Shown here piece after piece: positions 20,235 through 30,410 of a stretch of DNA of 64,000 nucleotides. The DNA lies in NCBI GenBank assembly GCA_013115125.1, contig JABANN010000052.1, forward strand, positions 1-64,000. The letters are read 5' to 3'. The translations under genes were made by a program, and so were the position numbers. The notes under the pieces are model-generated. The model did not search any database. It had not been told where the DNA came from and saw nothing but the letters and a program-made list of their open reading frames with translations. Source of the DNA: Perkinsus olseni. Taxonomy: Eukaryota; Perkinsozoa; Perkinsida. Position 1 is the first letter of the stretch. The number at the start of each line of letters is the position of its first letter.

Positions 20235-22358
20235 TCAAGTGATCCCGAGTGCAGAGCGCATGGCGTTGGCGTGGTCCTCGTACTCCCTTCGTGGCACATG
20301 AGGCACCCTAGGGATCTGGAGGGTCACCACTGGCTCTGTTTCTCTTGTGTACTTGGCGGCAGCCAGCAGGCTTCGTTTGCCCATATCAAGCGGCAAGATC
20401 TTCTTCGGGTCGCAGAGCAGCTCGTCGTTCTTCGCTCGAAGCTTACTATTTTCCGTCGGATCAAACAACGAGCTACGCCGCCTCCCCCTCCGTCGCCGTC
20501 CCCCTGCCGGGCTAGATCGTACATGAGCACGCTTCGGAGTGGTGACCGGTGGCAGCGCAGTCTTCCAGCGAGTCCAGCCTCCCCCTCGAGCACTCCCGGA
20601 CAGGACCCACTTCCGCTCCGCTGCCCAAGAGCTCGATACGTCCTGCATGCGCAATGGGGACCTGGCAGACGAGCTCGGCCGAGTTGGGCGGACAGGCTCA
20701 TCGCGAGGAGTGAACATGGACAAGTCGATCGCCACACCATCACCATGGACTGCTCCTGGAAATCCTAGCGGTGGCACTAGGATCTGCTTCCGAGGCGTCT
20801 TGAGCAATCGTGCTGGAGACGGTCGTAACCGCGGATCCTTGCACAGCGGGTGTCCTCCATCCAGCTGTCTCGAACTGCAAGAGAGCAGCCCGAGCAAGTG
20901 CCACAGACTGGTGGTTGGGGCTTGGGCCTCTTTGACCTTCATGTGCCACAAGGTCGCCATATCCTCACAGAGCATTGCCGCGTGTTCCCGAGCTCCCACC
21001 TGTGCCGGCAGCACCAGGACAGTCCCGCTAGTTGACGGCGGCGCCCCAGCGGTTGACACCGCGGGCGAGCCTGTGGGTGCCGAGGGCTTAGGAATGTCTT
21101 TAGGGAAGCCAGGATGTAGCTTGGCACCATAATTGCTGCGATTAAGATCCTCGCACGCTTTGACGCCGTGGTCGAGGCCAAGGTAGACAGTGCAAACTCC
21201 CCGGGTGACCAGCTCCGGTTGTAGGCCCTGAGATCGAATAACACAAAAGTGGCCAACGTTTGGGCTCTGGTGTCAGCTGGGAATACTTGCGTGTCCGTTC
21301 CAACATGCATTTTTGCCGCTGCGCCTCGCAGCTGGTCCCAGAGCTTGGCGGAGGCTCGAAGCCTCTTGATGCTGTTCATTGCCCGCGTCCAACGCGACTT
21401 GTTCTTCTCGCTGTTCATGACCTTGTCGATCTCGGAGCTGCTCAATAGCGTCTATCGAGGGGACCGCCAAGGCCGCCTACCCTTCCTGAAACCCCAGTTT
21501 GGACATCATGTACCGGCACCGACGCTCGAGCTGGTCCACGTTCGCTCGAGCGCTCGAGAGCTCTTCTCGCGCCCGCAGCAATTGCCGCGAGCATCGACCG
21601 AAGGCCTCGTCGAACTCCCGCTGACAGAAAGGCTGAATGGACGACATCGCCAGGCTGCGGTCTCGGCTCACCTTGAGCTCAGAGGCGGCCCGCTGTATCC
21701 CCAACTCCAGCATGCGCACTGCATTCTCGGGCAGGTCAGATTCTGGGTAATTCTCGACCGTCAACGGTCGTGCGAGAAGGTCCTCGTCGGTGCTCTCTCG
21801 GTTGGGCTCCTCGGCCGGGCGACTATCCTCGAGAACATCGTCCCCTTGTAGGCTCAGAGACGGATCTTCGGCTGCTCCAGGACCAGCAGTTACCGCCCTA
21901 CCACAGTCCAGCGTTGTGGAATTGACGAAAGACCAGCGGCCATGCGAGGACCCCAGAAGGCGGAAATCACCCATCCATCTCCATCCAGACCACCAAGGTC
22001 ACCTCTCCGACTCGAGCTCACTCCTCCAAGAGGCTGTCCTCGCGGCGATGTTCTCATTCAGATCGACCAGTGCTCCACCGCTATCTTGGAGGCCGCTAGC
22101 GAAACCCTCTAACTGGTGCCAGAGCTGGTTAATCGTTCTGGTGACAAGGTCACTAGCCTGGGCATAACGACTCGTCGCATGCCCACGAGCATCTACCACT
22201 ACCTCGCTCGTCCTTTCATCTGGTATTTCACACTGCAGAGTTGACCCGACCTTCAGGGCTGGAAGGGCAATCCTGTATGAGGACTAGCGTTTCTCGCGCA
22301 TCAAAGCTAGTGCGACTCACCTCACTATGAGCGTGTGCTTGACGGAGGGGGTCTCCAT
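20235..22358 (-). CDS. Unrecognised coiled-coil protein
   Basis: No family recognised. The first exon from the ATG at 22358 (METPSVKHTLIVR) splices in phase to IALPALKVGSTLQCEIPDE and VVVDARGHATSRYAQA, a stretch that looks globular and conserved. Helical segments follow: LWHQLEGFASGLQDSGGALV and ARTASWRSELESE. After an acidic linker (SLQGDDVLEDSRPAEEPNRE) come long helices such as AMSSIQPFCQREFDEAFGRC and LRAREELSSARANVDQLERRC. Next exons give EIDKVMNSEKNKSRWTRAM and GLQPELVTRGVCTVYLGLDH. The C-terminal half is Ser/Pro/Arg-rich with a poly-Arg patch (RRRRGRRR), a possible nuclear signal, and ends near an ITstop at 20235. It lies 212 bases upstream of the kinesin start on the same strand. Confidence 0.6.
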
Positions 22359-22507
22359 TCTGGCAACCTGCAACTGTGGGCCACGACCGATCGCTCACCA
22401 CCCCCATTCACCAATACAAGCACTTAGCGGGAGCCGAAGGAAACTCGCGAGGTTAGATCAGAAACGCAGTCGAAAAGAACGACTGCGACTAAGGGAGTTC
22501 GACGTCA

Positions 22508-23731
22508 TCACTGCGAGGACTGGAGTCTACCCAGCACTTCTGCGTCGACAAAGAGGTTTATGAATTCGCCTTGGTCGGGCTGCTGGCCGTTCATCCAGCC
22601 ACACTCGACATGAGCGTTCAACGCCGCACGATGGAAGTCCGTCCAACCACGAAGCTCATCTGGCGGAGAGCTATAGAATCCCAAGCCGCACATGGTGTGG
22701 TCGTCCAAACAGGAGCAACCCTCTTGGCGGACGGCATCTTGAAGAGTCCGGAAGTAGTGCTTAACAGCTACTACACCCTCGACTGAGGTCACAGGACCAT
22801 GACCGGGAACTACCTTCCACGATGAGTCGATACGCTGCTCCAGCCAAATCAAAGCATTCAGCCATTTCTGTGCAGAGCCACTGGTCATGATAGGCGTAAC
22901 GCCGACAAATAGGAGGTCACCAGTGAACACCACCTTAGCCTCCGGAACGATAACCATGCAGTCGAAGGAGCTGTGGGTAGGGCCGAAACACTTGAGCTCG
23001 ATGTGGTCATGGACAAAACCGGAATCCCCATTGAAAGTGGCGACATCGACAGGAAGATGCTCCGGCTTCTCGGGGTCGAATTGGGCAAAGTAATGGCCGA
23101 GTTCTAGCCCGACAACTAGACGCTGCAAGGGAAGAGGTAGGACGTTCAACACGCGCTGGAGATACTGGCCGAACCATTCATAGAGGTAGTACGCAGCAGC
23201 TTGCTGTTTAGCTTCCCCTTTAGCAGCACCGAGGATTCCCTCAACCACCGGGCGCATCTTCTCGTGCATAATGGCCGTGGTAAGGTTCTTGTAGGCCGTG
23301 ATACCGCCAATGTGATCGGGGTGAGGGTGAGTGAGGATGAAGGTGTCAGCTGGTCCGAGCTCGGAGGAGCTGTCCATAGCTCCTGCCAGGTTCCTGTCCA
23401 TTAGGGAATCGACTTGGTAGACATGACCGTAGGCCTTGATGCGACCAGCGTTGCTCCAGCCTTTACCGCCGTCTGGTTGGACGTAGGCTTCTACAGAGAC
23501 GTTAGGAGAGCTGAACAGCTTGACAATACCGCAACGGTAGGGGACCTCGGGATGGGCGAGTTGTTGTTGCACCGAGGTGAGCGGGTTGGAGCCGCAGTCT
23601 TGGACTAAATATGTTGACGGGACGGCATGGGCAGGGTCTCGGAGCTTATACCCGAGCCACATGGCGAAAACACCAACCCAAGCGGCCATCGCCAGAAAGG
23701 ACACCTTGAGGAAGCTGGTGCAGCTGGACAT
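22508..23731 (-). CDS. Metallo-beta-lactamase-fold protein, membrane-anchored, copy 1 (intronless)
   Basis: A single uninterrupted 407-residue frame from the ATG at 23731. Residues 8-28 form a hydrophobic anchor or signal. The MBL signature is complete: THPHPDH at residues 134-140 (HxHxDH), then GPTHSSFDC, GDLLFVGVTPI and VPGHGPVTS. These supply the usual His/Asp ligands for two metal ions. The AYVQPDGG...W and ALIWLEQRID segments are shared with copy 2. Substrate cannot be told; the fold covers glyoxalase II-like, SoxH-like and lactonase hydrolases. The N-terminal anchor suggests a secretory-pathway location, and several N-x-S/T sites are present. The lack of introns contrasts with nearly all neighbours and could mean recent transfer or retrocopying. 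It is tandem with a paralogue 1.1 kb upstream. Confidence 0.8.
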   Translation of the reverse strand: MSSCTSFLKVSFLAMAAWVGVFAMWLGYKLRDPAHAVPSTYLVQDCGSNPLTSVQQQLAHPEVPYRCGIVKLFSSPNVSVEAYVQPDGGKGWSNAGRIKAYGHVYQVDSLMDRNLAGAMDSSSELGPADTFILTHPHPDHIGGITAYKNLTTAIMHEKMRPVVEGILGAAKGEAKQQAAAYYLYEWFGQYLQRVLNVLPLPLQRLVVGLELGHYFAQFDPEKPEHLPVDVATFNGDSGFVHDHIELKCFGPTHSSFDCMVIVPEAKVVFTGDLLFVGVTPIMTSGSAQKWLNALIWLEQRIDSSWKVVPGHGPVTSVEGVVAVKHYFRTLQDAVRQEGCSCLDDHTMCGLGFYSSPPDELRGWTDFHRAALNAHVECGWMNGQQPDQGEFINLFVDAEVLGRLQSSQ

Positions 23732-24853
23732 CGGTAAACAAATAAGCCTAAACGACGAATGATAATAGAATCAGCATCTTAATTCTCCAGCTAACAATGG
23801 TGGCAACAGCAGCAGCAAAGGGCACCTGCACAAGCCGCTTTGTGACCCGCTACCGGTAGAGTGACGATAATGATTGCGTACGGCGTTCGATTAGGGTCAG
23901 AATCTCAACCAAGACAAGCGAGGGCCATAATGGTGTAGACAATCCGAGCTGGACACTTTCCAGCAATTCGCGCCAAAGCGATCTGCAGACACAAAGCGGA
24001 GGGCTGTAACCGCTGACGTCAGGACGAAGATCCGCATTGACGGCTCACGCTGTAGCAGCGAGGTGCTAGGCTGCCTGGCGATGCCAGGGGTTCGCCCTAT
24101 TGCAGTAACTGTTGTCGTGGGAAAGCAGACCCAGCTGGCAGCCTGAGCTTCTCCATCTCTTTGGATCGGAGTCCAGCTTCTCGCAGAAGGGCAATCTGTC
24201 GCTATGCCGCCTTTCCTGCAGGCTGCAAGCTTGTGACCGATCTGAGCATCGTAATGGCGAGTGAGGGTGAATGCTTATCCTCTCATGATCATCGAGACGT
24301 ATTAGCTCAATCGATGGTGCGCCATGGCCATCACTCGACGGGACAGCACGCACAAAACCACGTCCGAACTGTGGGACATTCCTACTACTGCAGTTAGTAC
24401 CGCACACTACACGCCATCGGAAGGGTTCCTTCACTGTTGCTGAATCCTCTTTCATGAATATGCTGACAACCGCTCCGCCTGCTCCCACGGGCTAAGCGGG
24501 CTGAGCTACGCACACGCGTGCTGCGGCTCCGAAATCATTCCCAGCCCATCGAGTCAGAAGGATTACTCGTTTGGTGGACCACCAATAATAGTATCCCATT
24601 CGTAGATGGTATCTCTCTCATTCCCTGAAGGCCAACTCCGTAGTCAACGCCGCCCCCAGTTCCCACTGGGACCACCCGGGGGGCACGACCTTGAGCCAAG
24701 GGACACCGCACTACCAGGCAAGTCGTACCGTGACTCACGGTGTGACACCGTCGGTGTCTCCCCAGTACACGCAACTCGGTCGAGTACTTTAAATGAGATA
24801 TCCTCTTAATGATATGAGAAAGAGTCTAAGTTAACAGTCTACGGGTTGAAATT
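23732..24853. other. Spacer between the two MBL-fold genes
   Basis: About 1.1 kb with only short frames on both strands and no motif I recognise. It likely contains the promoter of copy 1 and the 3' flank of copy 2. No inverted or direct repeat was obvious by eye. Confidence 0.4.
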
Positions 24854-26086
24854 CTAGCGAGAGCTGGAAGCCTCTGACCTCATCCTAAGGGCCTCGGCTT
24901 GAGCCAGGAGTCTGATCTTGGTATCAACAGTAATAACGGAGCTGTCTTCGACCTCGCAGTGGACATAGCCATTGATCCTCATGCGTTCAGGGGATACCCA
25001 TGTCCTGAATTCTTCAGGGAGCTTCTCGAAAAGCTCGGTACCACAGGATTCTCCTGAACTGACGCAACTGCATCCATCAGCGGCCATTTGGTCGCGGAAA
25101 AATTTCCAGTACCTCTCCAAGGCCTTCAGGCCTTTGAGAGACGTAACTGGACCATGCCCAGGGACTAGCTTCCAGCTATCGTCCACCTGTTGCTCGAGCC
25201 AGCTGAGAGCGTCCAGCCACTTCTCGACAGGGCCAGCCCACATAATAGGTGTGACGCCGATGAACAGGAGATCGCCGGTGAACACGACTTTCGCCTTAGG
25301 AACTAAGACCATACAATCATGCTTGCTATGGATAGGGCCGAAGCACTTGACCATTACGTCGTCGTTTACCCGATACACGTCGGTTTTGAAAGTTCTGGTC
25401 TCGAGTGGGAACTTTTCCGGCATAGTCGGGTCGAACTTGGCGAGGTAGTGACCGTTCTTGAGCAACCCAAGGAGCCCCTGGGTCTTGGCAGGAAGCCGTT
25501 TCACATAGGGAACCAAAAACTTTCCCAGCCACTCATAGGCATGATAAGCGGATATGAGCTTATTGAAGGACGCAGGCGCCACCTTGAAGGTAGCGTCCAC
25601 CACAGGGACCATCTCCTCCCGCATAACGGCAGTCGCATTGGCAGGGACCTCTAGGATGCCGCCAAAGTGGTCAATATCGGGATGGGTCAAAATGAAGGTA
25701 TCAACTTCTCCCATATCGGTCGAGGACTCAACCATGTTCCTAGTGAGAGTAATATCTTGCAGTGCATCCACCATGATCAGCTTCTGGCCGCTACGGATGA
25801 AGCCACCATTGCTCCAGCAGGTCCCGCCGTCAGGCTGCACGTAAGCGCGGACTTCCAAGTCGCTCGAGTCGAACAGCTCGACGGATCCGCATTTAAAAAG
25901 CACCTCAGGGTGAGCTAGTTCACCATGCACGTCCGAGAACTCGTTAACAGTGCAGTCCGTAGTCTTGTAGCTGGCGGGTATCGAGAGAATACCCTCTCCA
26001 AAGTAACCGACATATACCGCTGGGACCACCACCCAGGCACTCAGGACTACCGCGGATATCTTGCAGACCCTGCCAATAAAACTCAT
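24854..26086 (-). CDS. Metallo-beta-lactamase-fold protein, membrane-anchored, copy 2 (intronless, altered metal motif)
   Basis: A single 410-residue frame from the ATG at 26086. A hydrophobic segment covers residues 10-28. It is paralogous to copy 1 over its whole length (AYVQPDGG, DTFILTHP, VVFTGDLLF.GVTPIM, LVPGHGPVTS). The canonical HxHxDH motif is changed: residues 134-140 read THPDIDH, so the second His (137) is Asp. The other ligand positions (H135, D139, H140, the His in GPIHSKHD, the Asp in TGDLLF and the His in PGHGP) are present. An Asp at that site would alter metal affinity or specificity. The C-terminus is Arg/Ser-rich. Like copy 1 it has no introns. Confidence 0.8.
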   Translation of the reverse strand: MSFIGRVCKISAVVLSAWVVVPAVYVGYFGEGILSIPASYKTTDCTVNEFSDVHGELAHPEVLFKCGSVELFDSSDLEVRAYVQPDGGTCWSNGGFIRSGQKLIMVDALQDITLTRNMVESSTDMGEVDTFILTHPDIDHFGGILEVPANATAVMREEMVPVVDATFKVAPASFNKLISAYHAYEWLGKFLVPYVKRLPAKTQGLLGLLKNGHYLAKFDPTMPEKFPLETRTFKTDVYRVNDDVMVKCFGPIHSKHDCMVLVPKAKVVFTGDLLFIGVTPIMWAGPVEKWLDALSWLEQQVDDSWKLVPGHGPVTSLKGLKALERYWKFFRDQMAADGCSCVSSGESCGTELFEKLPEEFRTWVSPERMRINGYVHCEVEDSSVITVDTKIRLLAQAEALRMRSEASSSR

Positions 26087-26772
26087 GAAAAGAAAATTGA
26101 AAGCCCCTGAATGAACACGAACGTCACGACCGCAGCCTCAAGGCCCAGAGAATCCTCGCCCCGATAAAGGACGAGAATGAGCCCGCTGTTTCCTAAATTC
26201 CCTACGCACCTGCACTCAGAGCCATACGGGGGACGAGCGGGAAACTCTTGGCGGTTGAAATCTGTGCCATACCAAATCACAAACTTGAGAGGGCCAGAAA
26301 ACACTATGGCACGCCAGATGCTGACGCAAACGCAAATCTATGACGAAGAGAAAGGAGATCTCATATTCTCGTGACTACTCACTCTTATCGTCGCTATTGT
26401 TGTTGCACTCTGCTTCAATAGGAAGGACACGTACAGACAGACGCATGATGGAATACCGGTGGGGAATCGTGGCAACAACCGGGGACATCAATCACACAGA
26501 AGAACAGAATTCACAGAAGAAGAAATATCTTAGGTTGATCGTTGCAGCCTTTACCACAACTAACAGCGAGGAGGGAATCTTATAGCATCAGCAGCCACAA
26601 CGGCCGCCGCACAGCTGAGGAACATGAGGAACGAACTGCAGAATAAGTAAGACTAGATAATACCGGATAGCACTCCGGATGGAACGACCATTGGCAGGTG
26701 GAGGGGTTGGTCCGTACCGTGGACAGGAGTCCGATAACATGACAGACCAACGGGCTCTAACCTTTACAGTCC
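26087..26772. other. Spacer between MBL copy 2 and phosphodiesterase
   Basis: About 690 bases. Short open frames only, without recognisable motifs. It probably holds the upstream region of the MBL gene and the 3' UTR of the phosphodiesterase gene. Confidence 0.4.
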
Positions 26773-28203
26773 TCACTTACCAATGGTCGTCGCTCTGAAT
26801 AAAGATGACCTCCGACGAGACGCCTGGACATCAGCGTCGGGGTCTCTCTCACTCGACACAGAAGGGGTCACCACTGGCTCCCCGTCGCTAGAACAGAGGG
26901 CCTCGTCCTCAATGGAATCAGCACTCTCATCGTCAAGCTCCGGACCAGTAGCCCGCCATTGTTTGGTAGGCTCGATCGGAGGCGGAGCATAGGCAGCAAT
27001 GAGGTCGATCCGAGACTGTATGTTGGACAGCAGACGAACCGTCCACTCAGAATTGGGGCCGAGGGCCGCAAACAGGGGGAAGGCGACGTTCTTGTAGAAG
27101 GCTAGCTGACACAGGGCGTAACCAGGCGATGTGAGGCTTCGCGAGGGCACGCTCACGGGCGGAGTTACACCAACTTTCCGACTAAGATCGTGCTCCCTCC
27201 AGAACTCGAAAGAGGATCGGATACTCCACAATTGACTGAGCCTGGCCTCCTTAGTAGGGTTGGAGATATCAGCGGCGTGCAGCAGGACACTGAGTCGACT
27301 TGGCAAATCCTCATTGACGTAATTTTGCGCCTTCTCCACCATCCTACTATGATAGTCCATACATGTACAGAGAATCATCTCCTGTATCATACAGAGCCGT
27401 TTGGGGCCCAGGAGCCCGTCCAGCCCCGCCGCCGCGAGCATCTTCGCCGTCTCACGTGCGTGCATGCTCTCCAGCGGATGGGGGTCATCGGCATCACCCG
27501 TCCCCAGCGCCTTAGCGAAGGAATTGGACCAGCCAGGATGACCAACGTCGTGAGCAAAGGCTGCAAGTATTGCCGCCAACTCATCGAGCGGATCGAGCTG
27601 GTGTGAGCCCTCATAGACCTGGATCATCTGGTACAGGGTGATGGCCGTGTCAGCAGCGTGGATTCGGGTATGGTAACCATAGGTCTGCCTGTACCCCTCC
27701 TGGACCATCGCTAGGAACTTACTCACAGACCCAAGGACCCGCCTACAATGGAAGAGATCTTGCCATGGAAAGCACGCAAGCAACTGAGAGTTCACCTGCA
27801 CTGATGCTCGGTGCCCTGCAGCAGCCGGTTGGCCAGGAACAGTCCGACTACGCGGACAATCTCAGAACGTTCGGGTAATGCTTCGGTGAATCGGAAGATA
27901 TCCCAATATGGGTTAACCATGGCTTCATCGAGCTCAGCCTCGTACCTGCCGATTGTTGACTGAATCTACGCTCGAGTCCACGAGTCGCGGACCACGACTA
28001 TGCATCCACAACAGAAACCAATACCACTCCAATCGGAACTCTGTGTTCAGGTCTATCACGAGAACATCAACCCTAGGAATTGCACGATACTAAAACGATT
28101 TGAGTATGGTTAGTATAAGAAGCGGGAAATACTACCGTCGCCAGTGATCGGTGGGCTCATCTCCGCTGGCCGCTGCTTCTAATGGTCGGTGTGGTAATGA
28201 CAT
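26773..28203 (-). CDS. 3',5'-cyclic nucleotide phosphodiesterase (class I)
   Basis: The enzyme hydrolyses cAMP or cGMP. The long last exon (about 27805-26773) holds the catalytic domain: FLAMVQEGYRQTYGYHTRIHAADTA, then LAAILAAFAHDVGHPGWSN (HDxGHPG metal site), ETAKMLAAAGLDGLL, LLHAADISNPTK and FWREHD. The invariant purine-binding Gln fits CQLAFYKNVAFPLFAAL. The first metal motif reads YHTRIHA where class I enzymes normally have YHNxxHA. The exon before it supplies MVNPYWDIFRFTEALPE. Upstream pieces, including the proposed ATG at 28203 (MSLPHRPLEAAASGDEP), were linked by eye and are unsure. The protein is short for a PDE and no GAF or PAS domain is seen. The acidic C-terminal tail after the domain is poorly conserved. 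Confidence 0.75.
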
Positions 28204-28449
28204 GTTTAGATAGATTACAACAGCTACCAGTAACTCCGTCAGCACAACACAGAAAAAACCTTCGGCCAAAATCCAATGGACAAAACGATGTAACTCGCGT
28301 AAGAAAGGGATATACATGGAATAGTTTACCCGCTATTAATCGTCGTGCTCAATCCATCCCAGAGCGATCAAGCTTCAGACCGGGCGTATCTTCTAGGCAG
28401 CCCGTCCTAGAACCCTCTCGTTCCATACTAGTTCGCCCTCTCCCTTCAA

Positions 28450-28683
28450 ATGACTGATAACACCCCACAAACCTTCCGCGTGCGCGTCAGCGACCTCGGG
28501 TCGGGCGAGAAGACCGAGTTCGTCCGTTCAGCAGCGGACATCGTCTACGCCCAAACACTGGCTGATCGGACTAAACAGTTCTCGAGGGCCTCCGAGGAGT
28601 TCACTGGCGCGATGAAGCAGATCCTGGACCGACGGTTCGGAGAGGACTGGAACGTCTGTGTCGGGTTCAAGGTAATAAGCTGA
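28450..28683 (+). CDS. Dynein light chain LC8-like, 5' exon
   Basis: The exon from the ATG at 28450 reads TFRVRVSDLGSGEKTEFVRSA and then ADRTKQFSRASEEFTGAMKQILDRRFGEDWNVCVGFK. The helix followed by RRFG.DW...VG resembles the LC8 pattern KKFD.KYGPTWHC.VG. A GT donor follows GFK at about 28671. I could not place the downstream exon securely: an open frame at about 28744-28962 (FDGFRRYTVDLNSS, VFHGVVLYLKIHNP) is a candidate but its phase does not fit the obvious acceptors. Without splicing the frame ends at 28683. LC8 proteins are dimeric cargo or assembly hubs of dynein and other complexes. Confidence 0.45.
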   Translation: MTDNTPQTFRVRVSDLGSGEKTEFVRSAADIVYAQTLADRTKQFSRASEEFTGAMKQILDRRFGEDWNVCVGFKVIS

Positions 28684-29229
28684 CCTAAAGATGTCATCTG
28701 ACTCTGCCGCATACTAGTTCACACTGGTAGTCCTCCCACACGTTTGTTTGATGGTTTTCGTCGCTACACAGTGGATCTGAATAGTTCGAGCGCGCTCCCT
28801 TACCGGCTGCAGCATGTGCAGCAACATAATGCTCACGGGTGGACGATGCTCATTCGTGTGTTTCACGGCGTGGTCTTGTACTTGAAAATTCATAACCCGA
28901 GCATGAGTCGTCGGAAATATGGTATGAAAATTTTCCCAAACGCAGCTAGCGGGCCGTACTAGGCGTGTAAAACCCGAGCTGGAATAAAGTAGAGGGTAAG
29001 TGTGTCGTCTCTCATTGGTTACTGCGCCCTTTCTTCACTGTCCCCATGGTCGAAGGACAGGCGAAGACGTTCTCATTGGCAGCCGGTCCCGAGCTGTGTC
29101 CACCACGATCGTTCAGGCCGGCTACGCTCTGAAATCCCGGAAGAAGGAGTCCGCGATTGTTTTGAGGAGTAACACCAAGGATGCATCGCAGCTTTTAGTG
29201 GTATGCTGGCGGAGTCCAGCATTCGAAAT

Positions 29230-29844
29230 ACTCGATCGCGAGGTGGGGCTCACTGGGGGCCTCGGCAACGGTAGCGCCTCGAGAACAGGTTGTCCGCCTA
29301 CAAGCGAGCGAGCAAGTGAGGGCAGAGGAGGGCACCGTCGAAGAAGTGAAGGGTGGTGAGTCGAAAAGGAAGGTCAAGGTTCTACAGCAACCTCAGGTCG
29401 TACCACTCCATCCGCGACGGAGGTATAAATGATAATCACCCTCTCAGGTCGATGATCCGACCTACAGTTCCGACACTACTGGTGTTATCGAGGAGGTCAC
29501 TAAGTTGGCACAGTCCGATGAGCTCTGGCCCAGTGACAAGCAAGATCTAGCGATAAAGATACGACAGCATTTGAGTGCCCGTTTCGGTGAGTGCATCAGC
29601 AGCCCTACTCTCTGCTTCATGGCTTATCTTAGGTCCTTGCTGGCACATCTTAACCAGTGATGGCGAGATAATGTGCCGTACGGTGGATAAGGGTGTCGAG
29701 TGCAGCCTTACACTCCAAGTTGGGAAGACCAAGTACGTCCACTTGCTGGAGGAAATTTTGGTATCTTCGAGTTCAGGGTTATCATCTTCCGTCACATCCA
29801 GCCGTCCACTGGCCTGCTGGCCTCCCTCTCTCCATCAACCCTAG
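29230..29844 (+). CDS. Second LC8-like dynein light chain domain
   Basis: Exons join in phase. One (about 29234-29394) is charged (REQVVRLQASEQ, EEGTVEEVKGGESKRKVKV). The next (about 29448-29586) reads VDDPTYSSDTTGVIEEVTKLAQ and DLAIKIRQHLSARFG. The next begins at about 29631 with GPCWHILTSDGEIM, followed by GVECSLTLQVGKTKYVHLLEE. The order helix - RFGPxWH - beta strands is that of LC8 (KKHGPTWHCIVG...). The Ser-rich tail runs to a TAG at 29842-29844. The 5' end is unresolved: an ATG near 29046 is possible. It may be a diverged light chain or a longer protein with an LC8-like domain. It sits about 700 bases from another LC8-like exon on the same strand. Confidence 0.45.
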
Positions 29845-29852
29845 CCGAGGCT

Positions 29853-30229
29853 ATGCCGACGATTATGATGGTCTTGCTGGCACTGGTCTACATCTACCAT
29901 AGGGGCGTCTGTTCCAACCCTACTATTGCCGCTCTCCTCCCTGATGTAGTCCACGAGGTACCGGGTTCGACTCCCACAAGCAGCGTTTCTCTTCAGGCCG
30001 CCCTTGCCTTATGTCCTTCCGACGACGCTTGGTTCACTGGTGTCCTCTATCAAGTGGCAGGTAGGCCTTTGCAGTCCCAACCCGTCACTGCATCTCCGCT
30101 GCCTTCACCTCAGGCGCTGTTTTCGTCCTGAGCGTCGTGCGAAAAGTGATGAAGGTCGTGGGCCAGGCCACAGGCCGTCGTCGAGAACTCCACCATATGA
30201 GAGAACAGCAACAACAGCCGCAGGAGTGA
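29853..30229 (+). CDS. Small predicted membrane protein
   Basis: Not recognised. The ATG at 29853 starts a hydrophobic segment (TIMMVLLALVYIYH). A donor at about 30060 and acceptor at about 30115 join in phase (VLYQVAG / AVFVLSVVRKVMKVV), giving a second hydrophobic stretch. The tail is basic and Gln-rich (GRRRELHHMREQQQQPQE). Length is about 107 residues. The start lies only 9 bases after the LC8-like stop, so it could also be the 3' part of that gene in an alternative splice form. Confidence 0.35.
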
Positions 30230-30410
30230 TGACTGATGATCGAGCCAACGTATTCAACCTTACCAACATACTTGACAGACCCATTTCTCACCGATACAGC
30301 TTTGCGTCGTCAATCATCTTTGCTCGGTTATCCTCCAATACCGGATAGCCCAGGATGGTCTTGACGGAAAGGGTATCACAATCCCTTCAGTTGATCGCTG
30401 CCATCGACCT

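Noticed and set aside
23414-23762. Plus-strand frames over the MBL genes
   Set aside because: They are antisense shadows of two clear intronless MBL genes and carry no motif.
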